Source: Parietichytrium sp. I65-24A
Taxonomy: Eukaryota; Sar; Bigyra; Thraustochytrida; Thraustochytriidae
NCBI GenBank assembly: GCA_012862575.1
Contig: BLSF01000075.1
Span: 62,001-126,000, forward strand
Direction: 5' to 3'
Length of the DNA stretch: 64,000 bases
A model generated the notes under the pieces. It was not told the DNA's origin. It was given only the letters and a program-made list of their open reading frames with translations, and ran no database searches. Within the stretch, counting starts at the first letter, position 1; each line of letters begins with the position of its first letter. The position numbers were made by a program, and so were the translations under genes. Shown in pieces: positions 10,201 through 20,100 of this stretch.

Positions 10201-13200
10201 TGCGATGTATCTTGCCAAGTGTTGACAGTGTTCCACACTCGTGGCACGGCGCTCATGTGGTGAAGCAGTTGCAATACTCGGGTTTTTCCCAGTCCCTGGC
10301 CGTAAGAAATGCATTTTTCCCCATCAAATACACCATGGATGATTTTACTGCCAAATTCGGGCCTATAGCACGAAGGGTGGTTTTGAATGGGCCCCCCTTG
10401 ACTGCACGGGCATGCCTTACGGTGCTACTGGGCGAGGAAAACGAGTCGCATCTCTGGAAAACATGCATTGGACCTGATCAGAGCGGAAATCCTTGTTGTG
10501 TAATATCAAAGCGAGCGCACCATGTCCTGGAACGCACTCGTTGGAGACTTCGCGAAGTTGCAGCAAAGATTCTGGGAAGAGCTACCATGCAATTTAATGA
10601 GCGAATTAATGCTGCGCGGACTATCCAGTGTTTTGTTTACAAGACAATCCTTGATCCGCACCAGTTGCGCGTGGCTGCTCTTCGCATCTTGAACGCCTTT
10701 AGAATGTTTTACGTCCGGAACGATTTCCTTGTTGTACGGAGAGCGGCAATTCGGATACAGTCGATAGTGCGGTTGTACTTGTGTAGAAATTTGGATCGCC
10801 GACTGGAGAAGTTAGTTCTGAAGGTTCAAAAGGTTTGGAGAGGACAGATTATCCGCCGAAGGTTAAAGCTCGTGCAACTTTGCCGTCTCGTTGGGCCTGA
10901 ATTGGGCTTATCCTCGCGTCCTGTTGTAATTCGCTCGTCCTTAGTGCTGCAAACCAGCGCAGACTCGTTGACAGGAAAGTTCTCGAAAAGGAAGCGCCAG
11001 CTTCTCCTCACGTGCTCGCCCAACCCTGAGGTCATTTTGCTTGACCCCGCCGCGGCGAAGAAAATGGTGTGGAAATTCCCTTGTGAGCCGGTTGAAGTAA
11101 GCAGCGCTTCCGTCGACTGTTTTTTTAGCATTGGGACTGTTGTTGAGGATGCGCTCAAACGGTTAACCTTTTGCGACCTTTTGGAAACAAAGGACCATAG
11201 CAACTGGGAGATGGATGTTAAAGAGGCACCTACTTTGATCGACATAATTGGACTTCGCACCCCATTTGCAGAGGTGGTGGATCGCTTTTTCTCGGCCTTC
11301 TTTGTTAGTGGGGCGTTGCACGTCTTGACAGAGAGGCGCGAAAGGTCGTCTTGGAAAGATCGGTATTTTCTTCTGCACCGATGCAAGCTCTACTGCTTTA
11401 AAGGGGAACAAATTGAAAGGAGCATAGCTTTAGATGCTCGAACCGTAGTGCATGCTCAAAACACCTTCAATGCCACAGAGGGAAACTTTGTGGAGGTGCT
11501 TCCTGAGGATTCCATTCTTGACAGAGTTGTTCTCAAGGCGAATTCGAAAGAAGAGCGGGACAAGTGGGTCCAAGGGTTCTCATGGGTTGTCAGCCTTTGC
11601 CAGGCCCTTGACAAGTTGGAGCGAGTCCAGAACCAACGACCTCGGAGCGGGACGATTGCAACAGTGGCCATTGCTCTCTCCACGATTCGAGGGAGCGCAA
11701 GCAACAGCACTTCCACGTCCCTCCCCGCTTCGCCTTCCGAGCTCTCACATAATTCTGGCTCTAGTTCAGTGAAATCGTTGCATCATCGCCGGCGCTCAGA
11801 TCCCGTGCAAAAGTCGCTGTTCAAAATGCTGAATCCGTCCGCTCCTGATGTCTCCCCTCGGCGAGCGACATCTTCTTCGATAGGATCCGGTGTGGATGCG
11901 CCACCCAGCATATCTAGAAGGCTCAGCGTTACCACCGCCGGTGCATCCGAAGATGTATCCTCTGGCGGTCAAGATGCGACGTTTGAATCGCCTCTCGCCG
12001 TGGGAGAGGGCAAAGTCGACGGGTCATCCACTGAGCCAAAATCACCGGCTCAGCTAGAGAAAGAAATTCAAATGCGGAGAATCAAACAACACATCCTTGA
12101 CGGACGAATCGGCAGTGGGTTGTTTCACCTGATGACTTCCCAGGAATACATCCGAGAGCATGCCCCCCGGAGCGATTTTGTAGCGCGAGAGCCATCTGAT
12201 CGATATCGATCCAAAGCTAGTGTGAAGCTGTCGGTTGGTAAGGCTGACGAGGCGTTGGATTGCTTTCTTCACGGCGCCACTCTCTCTGATGCTGCGTTGT
12301 CCAGCTACGAGTCTGGCAGATTTGAAGAGGCGGCGCATCTGAACGGCCTTTTGGTTTTTTCGGATGTTGACGGAATCAGCGTAAAGAAGGCGCGCCGAAG
12401 GCGTTTTATGTCCAAATTCTCTAGCAGTGCCACCGATGATGGTCTGGATTCGGAGGCGTTGGAGAACGACAAAGACGGCAGGCTGCTGGAAGACCTTCTA
12501 GCGAATCTGGGACTGACGCAATACCTTGATTCGTTTGAGCGCGAGGGCCTTGTTTCCATTCGTCAAGCAAAGAGCCTTTCCCATGATGACCTCATTGAGT
12601 CCTTCAACATCGAGAGCTTTGCCCATCGAGAACGTCTGTTGGACGCTTTCTTGAATTATGGGAAAATTGGCTCGTCACTTGCGCAACCCAAGCGTAATAG
12701 TCTTCGAGTTGAGCAACTGTTCGTGGAAGTTACAACCTTGTCCGGTTTGCTCGAAGAGCATGGCCTTGCTGGATTCATGGACACCTTTGTGAATCATAAT
12801 TGCACGTCGCTAGATGACATTCGGCGTCTAAGCACGAAGCAATTCAAGAAACTCGGAATATCGGAGGCCGACAAAAAGAAAATCTGCGACGCAATCGCAC
12901 TCTTCTCGAAGAGCCCGGCGGCCCTGAGTTTCTCGGCTTCAGGAGAGGCATCACCTACGTCAGATCGCAATATGGAGGGTAAAGAGACTCAAGCAGCTGG
13001 AAGCGATGCACCTGCAAATGCTTCATCTGGCGCAAGTGTTTCAGAGACGTATACAAACTCTTTCATGGTGTTGGAGGACCCTTGTCTTGGTCACGACCGG
13101 AGAAAGCTGAAATTTGCTGACCAAGTGGAATGGACGTGTGTCATATGTAAGCAACAGAACGCGTCCGAGTCTGGAAATTGCAACCGTTGTGCCGCAAAGC

Positions 13201-13625
13201 GCCCTTCGCGAAACAAGCAACTGGAGCGGGTGTGTTCGCTGGAAGCATGCGTGCCGTGGAAATGTCAAACATGTCTTTTCATGAATCCATTTTCCGTCAT
13301 GTTTTGCACGTGGTGTAATTCGCGCAAATCGAGAGAGCTAATCTACGAGTCCGAGTTCTCGATCGGAGACAAAGTCAGGCTCAATGTTAACGAAGGCTAC
13401 CAGCTGCCCAAAGGGTCTTGTGGGCTGGTAATTGATGTGAACGTTGACAAAGCAATGTGCCAAGTGCACTTTGACGACGGGTCCATTCTTCGTGTGTGTA
13501 ATGACGACCTTCGGAAATATGAGCGAGTAACTCCATTGGCTAGATTGAATGGTTTGCTGAACAAGCTTCCCTCTAAACTCAGCCCAACTGCGCGTTTTAC
13601 CGCGAGATTTCACTCTCATCACTAG
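7269..13625 (+). CDS. Divergent multidomain myosin (PDZ-like, motor, IQ, PH, 2 SAM, 2 RanBP2 zinc fingers)
   Basis: 2118 residues, one exon, ATG in CAACCATGG at 7269. Order: PDZ-like segment (about 1-85), acidic linker, motor head (about 195-1090), IQ-like motifs (1110-1200), PH domain (1345-1450, SSWKDRYFLLHRCKLYCF), Ser-rich linker, SAM domains (1738-1798, 1820-1881), two WxC-x2-C zinc fingers (about 1954-1980 and 1996-2021) and an SH3/Mib-like end. The motor is recognised by P-loop GVSGSGKS (357-364), FGNASTIR, YGGELLEYDAQG, WFVRCILP and QLQYSGFSQSL. The switches are degenerate: switch I SSRFGK reads STCFSK (413-418, Arg to Cys) and switch II DIxGFE reads EAKGFG (682-687, Glu to Gly), so the Arg-Glu salt bridge needed for hydrolysis is gone. 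I infer a nucleotide-binding but hydrolysis-impaired scaffold; the tail suggests lipid and partner docking. Confidence 0.85.
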   Translation: MGMVSVVTEVPVEPPGLELGYGADGGLVVAALLDKSQFEEYDVAVGDRVLHIAGQGFANEPDLDAAMELIHSSPDRPLLIGVERLLEKRSNVRPPCRLSPRETQLRQRKDKAEGKDSDGATGVGSTRGDRSSSDDHNAAEEEDEEDGSYIEGGDRVDQTPSAAKGSGPRCTFVGLRSKDFGDPSAVKKPPVRYSKSWEWRMRMLEFGVGPECQLLWVEDAEHGYVVAELKECFRTSLKVTVQGSGESRTVAVDKVLAFHLSHETVANQLSKTAICDLSHFNLAVASDSLRIRYLENKQVFAWHTENALICINPCEEIDGLLVKSFPEGDGPHLFRVAERAFENACSSSCSQTIILSGVSGSGKSRCAKELWQYLLETKPHTGISQSKLKVKQVACGILLTAFGNASTIRCGDSTCFSKLTKIHLKDGKICNLSFEKHCLSLSRLVRHSRYERNFHIFYQIIDGWKTLELETSLNLGSSRDYDILGMDNLSFRKTTRPHDSKANKFPLTNAGALKRTMQALEIIGLEKPMRQGIMRILAALLFLGNLKFTPNENWNAAGDSLPSGGSGRPADLLPPAKTVIAAGESENFLECAAQLLGISADLLRRSFLYKMRPAAASRQTPIPLGVKRATGMRDFFIKHVYVLIFDMLLKCMNDAFASTLGAENGGGDVATQGSQITINLVEAKGFGFPLVEAPLSLHADESVEQGSSSDGDNSSDNQDKRNRNVPAERRRRDSKAAQTKNGLISCGMQGTNEVLPRKFAEHKLLSLEALFDNYANEVVEQFFQTALIQTEISRVKNLCLVPEGASGSDGFLLPLRRSLMRGCGAILELLVGQPQGILPTLDEQSLLRGARPQKDAEFVMQINVAHEGKKLYQRAMFGYQSFKVKHYGGELLEYDAQGMVSENGRTISNVTQFISLFDHGKSSVLSLLEAVALAQKEVEEYEMQKLNQRVDVHTMSQLKRREVATLSEVIEGTQLWFVRCILPSVDSVPHSWHGAHVVKQLQYSGFSQSLAVRNAFFPIKYTMDDFTAKFGPIARRVVLNGPPLTARACLTVLLGEENESHLWKTCIGPDQSGNPCCVISKRAHHVLERTRWRLREVAAKILGRATMQFNERINAARTIQCFVYKTILDPHQLRVAALRILNAFRMFYVRNDFLVVRRAAIRIQSIVRLYLCRNLDRRLEKLVLKVQKVWRGQIIRRRLKLVQLCRLVGPELGLSSRPVVIRSSLVLQTSADSLTGKFSKRKRQLLLTCSPNPEVILLDPAAAKKMVWKFPCEPVEVSSASVDCFFSIGTVVEDALKRLTFCDLLETKDHSNWEMDVKEAPTLIDIIGLRTPFAEVVDRFFSAFFVSGALHVLTERRERSSWKDRYFLLHRCKLYCFKGEQIERSIALDARTVVHAQNTFNATEGNFVEVLPEDSILDRVVLKANSKEERDKWVQGFSWVVSLCQALDKLERVQNQRPRSGTIATVAIALSTIRGSASNSTSTSLPASPSELSHNSGSSSVKSLHHRRRSDPVQKSLFKMLNPSAPDVSPRRATSSSIGSGVDAPPSISRRLSVTTAGASEDVSSGGQDATFESPLAVGEGKVDGSSTEPKSPAQLEKEIQMRRIKQHILDGRIGSGLFHLMTSQEYIREHAPRSDFVAREPSDRYRSKASVKLSVGKADEALDCFLHGATLSDAALSSYESGRFEEAAHLNGLLVFSDVDGISVKKARRRRFMSKFSSSATDDGLDSEALENDKDGRLLEDLLANLGLTQYLDSFEREGLVSIRQAKSLSHDDLIESFNIESFAHRERLLDAFLNYGKIGSSLAQPKRNSLRVEQLFVEVTTLSGLLEEHGLAGFMDTFVNHNCTSLDDIRRLSTKQFKKLGISEADKKKICDAIALFSKSPAALSFSASGEASPTSDRNMEGKETQAAGSDAPANASSGASVSETYTNSFMVLEDPCLGHDRRKLKFADQVEWTCVICKQQNASESGNCNRCAAKRPSRNKQLERVCSLEACVPWKCQTCLFMNPFSVMFCTWCNSRKSRELIYESEFSIGDKVRLNVNEGYQLPKGSCGLVIDVNVDKAMCQVHFDDGSILRVCNDDLRKYERVTPLARLNGLLNKLPSKLSPTARFTARFHSHH

Positions 13626-13990
13626 TTTTCAACTCGAATGAATGTGTATAGAATCAAAACATTTTTTATCTACTGTGAGTATGGATTTTTCAGATGCGAA
13701 GTGAAAAGTTGAGTGCACTTTTCCCACTCCTCGACTCGTGGCTTTCAACCTCGCGATGACAAAAAACGGGATAGCAGTGGTAGAAATTCACAACTTATAA
13801 GATTTCGTTTCTGTCTCACCAAAATAAATCGTCTTTTTTCAACTTTATTTGACCAAAATTTTCTTGCAATTGTTCTGTTCTTCGAAAATTCACCAAAACG
13901 CTAAAAGTGTAATGTTTGTTGAGTCGGAAGAATTCACGTTTATCGCTTCGCGAAATTCAAAGAATACATCGGTTCAAGCTCTTGAAAAGT
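13626..13990. other. AT-rich spacer between convergent myosin and photolyase genes
   Basis: 365 bases between two stop codons facing each other, AT-rich with TTTTATC and AATAAA-like stretches near 13822, suitable for two overlapping 3' untranslated regions and polyadenylation sites. Nothing coding is evident. Confidence 0.5.
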
Positions 13991-15598
13991 CTAGGCTTTG
14001 GCCTTCTTCTTTCCAGAGCCGCTCTCAGATTTTGGAGCCTTACGTTTGGCTGTTTTCGAGGGACTGGACGTCTCTGGCTTCTTTTTTTCTGAAGTTGCCG
14101 AGTCTGTCTCTTCAGCGTCGGAAGAATCTTTCTTCTTCTTTTGCCCCCCGGACGAGGCTTTCTGCGGCTTTTGACTCTCCTTGTCGATCGACTTTTCCGA
14201 ATCTTCTGCACGTTTCACATACATGTCAACAAATTTGTCAACGTCGAACTTTCTTTTGCACCCATTGTAGTTCATGTAGCGCACCTTGCCAAAGACCTCT
14301 CGCTCTCTCCACCCTTGGTCATGAATTCCCATTATCGACCACCCGACGCCAACAAACCCATTTGGGTCGTTTCCGTCAACTGCATATACATCATTGAGCT
14401 TTTGAGCAATCTCGAGGGCTTGGGCAGGTGTCTCCGTCCACTCAAGCACCTTCTTGGCCCAATACATTCGCATGAAGCCGTGCATCTTCCCCTCCTTTCG
14501 AAGTTGAACTTGAGCTGCGATCCAGAGGCCATCATACGTAGATGCAGCCGCAAAATCTTTATACTTGTAAACGTGCTCTCGTTTGTCCTTCTCGTGCTCT
14601 TTCAAAGAGTCTTGCGCCCACTTGTACGCTCCTTTGAGGTTGTCATAATCCGGATTGTAGTAGCAAAAGTTGTCTGAAAGCTCCCTCCGCACGACAGCTT
14701 CTTCAACAAACGCTTTAATTGCGTCAGATGAAATGCTGTTCTCCTTTGCATATTGCTTAGCGTCCAAGATAGCTTGTTGCACTGAAATTTGCCCAGAGTT
14801 GAAGTAAGGCGACATTCTTGAGACGCCGTTGGTGAAGGTTGGATCGTTTCTGTGGGAGTCGTATCTGCCGAGTCGAGTTTTTGTCAAGAAGTGCTTGAGC
14901 GCTTTTTCGGCCGCGTGCGGCCCTGGTGGATAATGTTTGTCCACGGTACCGACAGAGGTGTCCATGCCGTGCTCTTCCTCGAGTTGCTCAAGAATCTTGC
15001 CCAGGTCGTTGTTGGGAAAGTCTGGCTTCTCGGACATTTTCTCTACCTTTGGAAACGGTTTCAGATATTCATCGAGTTGATTCATGATCTTTGGACGAAT
15101 AGTGCGAGCGGCATACTCGAGCTTCTCCGAAGTCTCCCATAAAGGTACTATGTTGTGAGCATCAACTCGCGCCAGAGGGCGGTCTAGCTTTTTCGACAAC
15201 TGATCGTCCCAAGCCATCTTGTCACGCAATGGTAGCATATCGGTCACAACTGCACGTGCGCGCATGTCCTTCGCCATAGCTGCCAAGTCCTTCGGAATGT
15301 CCGTGCTGATTTTCACATGCAGCGGTATATTGTGCGACTTGAGGGATTTCTCCACCTCTTTCAGACCTTCCAATGCAAAATGATAGTGCCTCAGTCCCCA
15401 GCACATGTACTTGGGCTTGACCAGGTAGACCACCGAAAGGCCGGTGCCAGCTGCAAGGGCTAACTTTTGCGCGAAGAGTAGCGCCCAGTTGTTTTCCGCT
15501 CTCTTGTCGCGAAACATCCAGTAGAGAACTGGGCCGCTGCCTTCGCTCTTCTCCACTTCTTCATGGCTCCCGCGCAGCCACTTGACCCGGTTCTCCAT
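13991..15598 (-). CDS. Class II CPD DNA photolyase
   Basis: 535 residues from ATG at 15598 (MENRVKWL). The frame stays open upstream, but without a family match. Class II photolyase signatures include VLYWMFRDKRAENNWALL at the start of the Rossmann part, DARRVVTDMLPLR-like text (ARAVVTDMLPLRDKMAWDDQ), YDSHRNDPTFTNGVSRMSPY, VVRRELSDNFCYYNPDYDNL and MHGFMRMYWAKKVLEWT, then DPNGFVGVGWSIMGIHDQGW in the FAD pocket. It repairs UV-induced cyclobutane pyrimidine dimers with light and reduced FAD. The last roughly 65 residues are a Lys/Ser-rich tail (KRKAPKSESGSGKKKAKA), probably nuclear localisation. Convergent with the myosin gene. Family certain; start moderately certain. Confidence 0.92.
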   Translation of the reverse strand: MENRVKWLRGSHEEVEKSEGSGPVLYWMFRDKRAENNWALLFAQKLALAAGTGLSVVYLVKPKYMCWGLRHYHFALEGLKEVEKSLKSHNIPLHVKISTDIPKDLAAMAKDMRARAVVTDMLPLRDKMAWDDQLSKKLDRPLARVDAHNIVPLWETSEKLEYAARTIRPKIMNQLDEYLKPFPKVEKMSEKPDFPNNDLGKILEQLEEEHGMDTSVGTVDKHYPPGPHAAEKALKHFLTKTRLGRYDSHRNDPTFTNGVSRMSPYFNSGQISVQQAILDAKQYAKENSISSDAIKAFVEEAVVRRELSDNFCYYNPDYDNLKGAYKWAQDSLKEHEKDKREHVYKYKDFAAASTYDGLWIAAQVQLRKEGKMHGFMRMYWAKKVLEWTETPAQALEIAQKLNDVYAVDGNDPNGFVGVGWSIMGIHDQGWREREVFGKVRYMNYNGCKRKFDVDKFVDMYVKRAEDSEKSIDKESQKPQKASSGGQKKKKDSSDAEETDSATSEKKKPETSSPSKTAKRKAPKSESGSGKKKAKA

Positions 15599-16417
15599 GG
15601 TCTCTCCTCCGCTCAGCTTTGTCTCGGTCGCACAGGGTCGAATGCCAAGGCAGCTGCTGCGTTCTTGATCTGCCCATGTCTGGTCCAGTGCACAGCAGAG
15701 GGCTGTCCGAATTCTGTCCGAATTCTGAAATGCAAAAAACTGAACAGACTCCTTATAGTGGCATGTAGGCACGTTACAGATATCTTAAAGAGTTTGCAGC
15801 GGTTCGCAGAATTGAGAGATTGAGAATACATAGACTTTATAATTCAGAAGGATCGGCGTGTGAGGAGATGTGAGGACTCGAATTGGAAGGAAGCAGAATA
15901 CAAAAAAATAGACATTAACAGTAAGTTTACATCGCGAACTTGAGGACGCTGGAGATCGCTGGAGACAGTGCTAACTAGAACTGGACAGCGAGTCTGCTTC
16001 TCTACCTCGCCGTCTCTCTTCTTCCCCGTGCTCCACCGTCGGGGACACCGGGCGCTCCTGCTTGCTCTCTTGCTTCAAAGTCATTCTCAATCACTGTCAA
16101 TTCGATCCAATTCAAATTAGGTTAGCACAATGCACAATGCACAACACAACTCCTTCATGGCTCATAGATGCACATGGATGTGCCCATGGAGGCGTTCGAC
16201 TAGTTGGAAGGAGCTGGCTAAAAATTTGCATCTCCAAACCTCAAGATAGTAGCTAGCTAGCGAGTTACGATTTGAAGCTGTAATGATCCTACCTTCACAA
16301 GTCCTCGAACCAGCTTTACTCTAGCAGCTACAAGATACGGTAGCAAGGAATTTGATGCGGGTGTCTCTGCGGGTACCGTGACCGGTACTATGTTGTTTGA
16401 ATGAGTTCTCAACAAAG
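15599..16417. other. Intergenic region
   Basis: No gene recognised. It contains a direct repeat of TCCGAATTCTG (15712-15729), a CTAGCTAGCGAG stretch near 16250 and an ACCGGT palindrome at 16381-16386, motifs that recur in other intergenic regions here. Confidence 0.5.
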
Positions 16418-16720
16418 TCAACATCTGTTCTCAAAAAATGAATTTACGGTCAATCCTGTCAATCCCAAAGGATCGAAAAAAATACGACTCGGAAGATTGA
16501 CAGTGACCGCCCACCCCACTATGACAGCGGTTACAGCTGCTCGCTGTCGTTTGCCTCGCTGTGACTGCCCTGTGGCTGAGACAGAAAAGAAGACAGGAGT
16601 AGCGCGAGAGCGAACAGATTCAAAATAGTACACCACGAGCCCAATGACAATGCATGCGAGCAAGAAGGTCATGGTCGCCGCAGTGCTACTCGCGTAGTCG
16701 CCCAGATCAACGAGACTCAT
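16418..16720 (-). CDS. Possible small single-pass membrane protein, unknown
   Basis: An open frame of 100 residues from the first ATG in frame (16720; MSLVDLGDYASS). The frame continues upstream through a Ser/Thr/Ala-rich acidic stretch without another ATG, so a 5' exon is possible. It holds one strong membrane helix (MTFLLACIVIGLVVYYF), then a basic segment; the last part, rich in PSRIFFDPLG, is less protein-like and may be intron or 3' untranslated sequence. I do not recognise a family. It lies between the photolyase and LRR-Roco-TIR genes. It could be a chance frame. Confidence 0.3.
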   Translation of the reverse strand: MSLVDLGDYASSTAATMTFLLACIVIGLVVYYFESVRSRATPVFFSVSATGQSQRGKRQRAAVTAVIVGWAVTVNLPSRIFFDPLGLTGLTVNSFFENRC

Positions 16721-17155
16721 CGACCCAAAATCATCTGAGCTGCTCTCCGCCTCGGCTCCAGACGCTGTTGCAGTTATTGTGCTACTCTCGGCCAAGATCG
16801 TGTCGCTTGTCGTCGGCGCGCTTCTAGTACCACTGCTGACGACCGCGATCGCTCAAACAACCAACACAAGGAACACACACAAGACTTCGTTGCCAACCTC
16901 TTCACGTTCGTCACCAAGACCCAAGTCAGTGAGTTTGAGTGGAAATCGAAAAAAAGCAAAACGCACTTGGTGTTTTCTTTCTCACCCGCCTGCTTCTCTC
17001 TTTTCTCCAATCCACATCGCTCTTCCCTAGCTCTACAGACCCACGTGCACAATTGTGCGAACGCCACGCCACCGAAAAGCCGTTCGCACCACAAATCATG
17101 ACCAACCTCCTTCATTCTTTTCTTAGAACCATTGGTGGGAAATCAAAAAGAAAGT
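16721..17155. other. Spacer upstream of the small frame and downstream of the Roco gene
   Basis: About 435 bases with no supported gene. It must hold the polyadenylation region of the LRR-Roco-TIR gene, which ends at 17156. Confidence 0.4.
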
Positions 17156-20100
17156 TTATTTTGTGATAGGATACATTCCGAGCAAGTCTTCACGAGTGGC
17201 TGGGTCGTCGTACGGAAACAATCGTTCGAGAATCTTGTCTGTCAATGTTTTCAAACCGCGTTTGTATTTTGGTTCTTGGTCCAACAGAGCGAAGAGCTCT
17301 GCCTCTTCCATCTCAACTCCGATTGATTTCTCCAAGTCCTGTTTGACAAGGTCACCGATCCACAAATCTCCTGCAATTGCAATCATTCCTCTGCGCTCAT
17401 CTCTGTCCTTCATTTCGTCCACCAAAACCAGGGAAATGAAGTCCCCGGAGTCAACATGCTGCTCAGCGTAATGATACTCTCGCCCACAGTTGCCGTCTTT
17501 CTTATCTTCACGCACCTTGTCTCCGTACTCGGTGGTGAGACACACACAGAAACTTTGAGACTGGTTTATTCCACGACACATGGCTCCGTCAACATGGCCA
17601 CGCATCTGATATTTGTCAACCCAACACCTGATCCCAAAGTCGGATTCTAGTTTGGACGCGATTGCACAAACCCACTTGTGAGTTCGCTCACCTGTTCCCC
17701 AGGCGTGGGACACAAAGGTATCAAACGGCGTCCGAAATCGCGTGGACAGTCGCAGCACAGTGTCACACATGTTCTTGACCTCGGCCATGGATACAAACTC
17801 GTCATTTCGTCGCACGAATATTACCTTAAAGGCGGCTTTCAGCTCCGTATCGCGACTGTGTATCATGCACTCCAATTCCCGAAATGAGCTCATGCCCTGG
17901 CTTTGAGCGAGTATTTGCAACATCGAAAGGCAGTTTTCCACGATTTCTGTAGGTGACTTTCTCTTGTCATTGAGCGCTTGTTTCAAATTGTTTCTAATGT
18001 GGCGTTTAATTGCGTACAAGTCCTTCTTGAAAAGACGCGTCTGCTTCTCGCTGTTGTCCACTGCAGCTTGCACCGAGAATGGTGAATACGGATCCACAGA
18101 GTTTGACCGTTCATGAGGCGGGCCCTCTGAAGTGTCGTGCCCCACCACATTTGTTAAGGCTTTGCGCCCGTCGAGTCCTTCCAATTCCAACTTCTGCTTT
18201 GCCTCCACGATGGCGCGCAGGGAAGCTGCTTCGGTTCCATCCTTGCTTAGGACCAGTCGCTCCACCGGAACGTGTCGAAAACACTCCTGCAAAAGGTTGT
18301 CCATAGCATTCGTGAGTTCATCGAAGGTTTGCTTCAGGTTCGCAATATCATTTTCCTCGGAGGACAATACCATACAGTGGATGTCGATTCGGCCGCTACG
18401 TGATGGATCCCAAACCTCTGCGAGCGTAACGAAAACCTCTTTCTGACCACTCGCCCTAGGCTCAAAAAATGCCTCTGCATAGTGCTCCGAGATTGTTTGG
18501 TAATGAACAGAACGAAAACACCTCGCAATGAATCGGAGAAACAGTCCAAAAGGTATGAATGCGTAGAACTCGTATCGCAGGCGAATATCGCGCAACTCAG
18601 CCCCTCTGACACTTGAGCGGCGCATCGAGCCTCGGATTGACTTGTGCGTGCGCTTCGAGAGAGTCAGCTTTCGGTTCTCCTTGCCAAGAACGAATCCTGA
18701 TCTGAGAAACAAAGGAACCAAATACTGCTCCGGGTCGTCTGGGGATAAGCGCGGAATGCGAAATATGAGCTCAAATTGACAGAGCAATCGGACTCCGAGG
18801 GCAAACTCGTCTTCCGAGAGAGTGCACCAATGCGGGAATAGTTTTAGAAGCCTTAGGTCCAACCTGCAGTCGTCAAAGAGTTGTTGTTGCAACATACGTA
18901 GCTCTTCTTTGCTCCAACCCTCGGGTACATTGATGTCATAGAGCGTACCAAGCTCTATGCCTTCCTCACGACGCTCAAACAGATCATGGCGGAAGAGCGA
19001 CCTGATCAACTCTACCGCCCATGTTGGGTCGGTAAATACAGAGTTTTGGAGGGTCCGACCGGACATGTCCGGTGCACTATTGCTGTGCTCGTACCATAGA
19101 ATCACGCCGAGATCGTGCAGCAGCGCCAGGGCAAGGCGAAAGTGCACCTCATCGTCAACTCCTCCGTTTGTATTTCTGAAGGCGTATTGTCTCCTTACGG
19201 CCTCTTCTCTCCTCAATCTCTTCCTTCCCTTTTCAGTTAACCTCATCCGTAGTGACCTCCAGAAGCGGGCCTTCTTGATTTCAATTGCTTCAACGCCTCT
19301 GGATTCGCCTTTTGCCATCGCCATGCTGCGAACAAACTCACGGACCTGGTCAAGCCCCAAAACATATTTATTACTGTCTCGCTGGAAAGCAATCGTGGCG
19401 CGCAGCTTTTCAAAAGAGGCTGGAACGCGCATCGCCAACCCCTTCTTAGGATTAGTCGCAAGGTCTTGAAGAAAACCATAAAGGCTTTGAACACCATCCC
19501 CGGCTTTCACATCAGTTCCGCTCACGGTGAAGCATGCTGGGTCACAAAAAGAAAGCGCCTCAAACTGCTCCTTCCCATTGGAGTGTACGAAAACTGCCCC
19601 ACGAATACGCGAGCTCAACGCATTGATCTGAGCCATTGCGTCTTCCATTTTTGCCTGCGCTTCCTGATTGCTAATGCAGTCGCACTTGGTTCCAACAATG
19701 ACAACTCGTGGTTGGCTGAGCTGCACTTGCAAAGCACGGAGCCACTGCCCAGCGCACTCCTCAAACGACTCCGGCGAACCGATCCGATACTCCGAGAGGT
19801 CGATCACCACCATCACAAGACTTCGATTCGATAGAAACAGAGCGTGCGTCATGTAATATTCCTCCTGGCCACCAAAATCCCAGAGCGAGATCTCCCCGCC
19901 GGTTCCTTCTTTCGTCGCCGACTCGAACAATGCATGTTTGATGTCCACGCCGATCGTAGCTCGAGTGTTGCAATTTGCCTCGGTCGGGTTCGCTGTCATC
20001 CCCTTGTTCTCTAACGCACGGACAAGGCTGGTTTTCCCAACTTGTTGAGGTCCAACCACTAGTACCTTGAGCTGGTGCACGGCGTCTGGGTTAAACAGGA

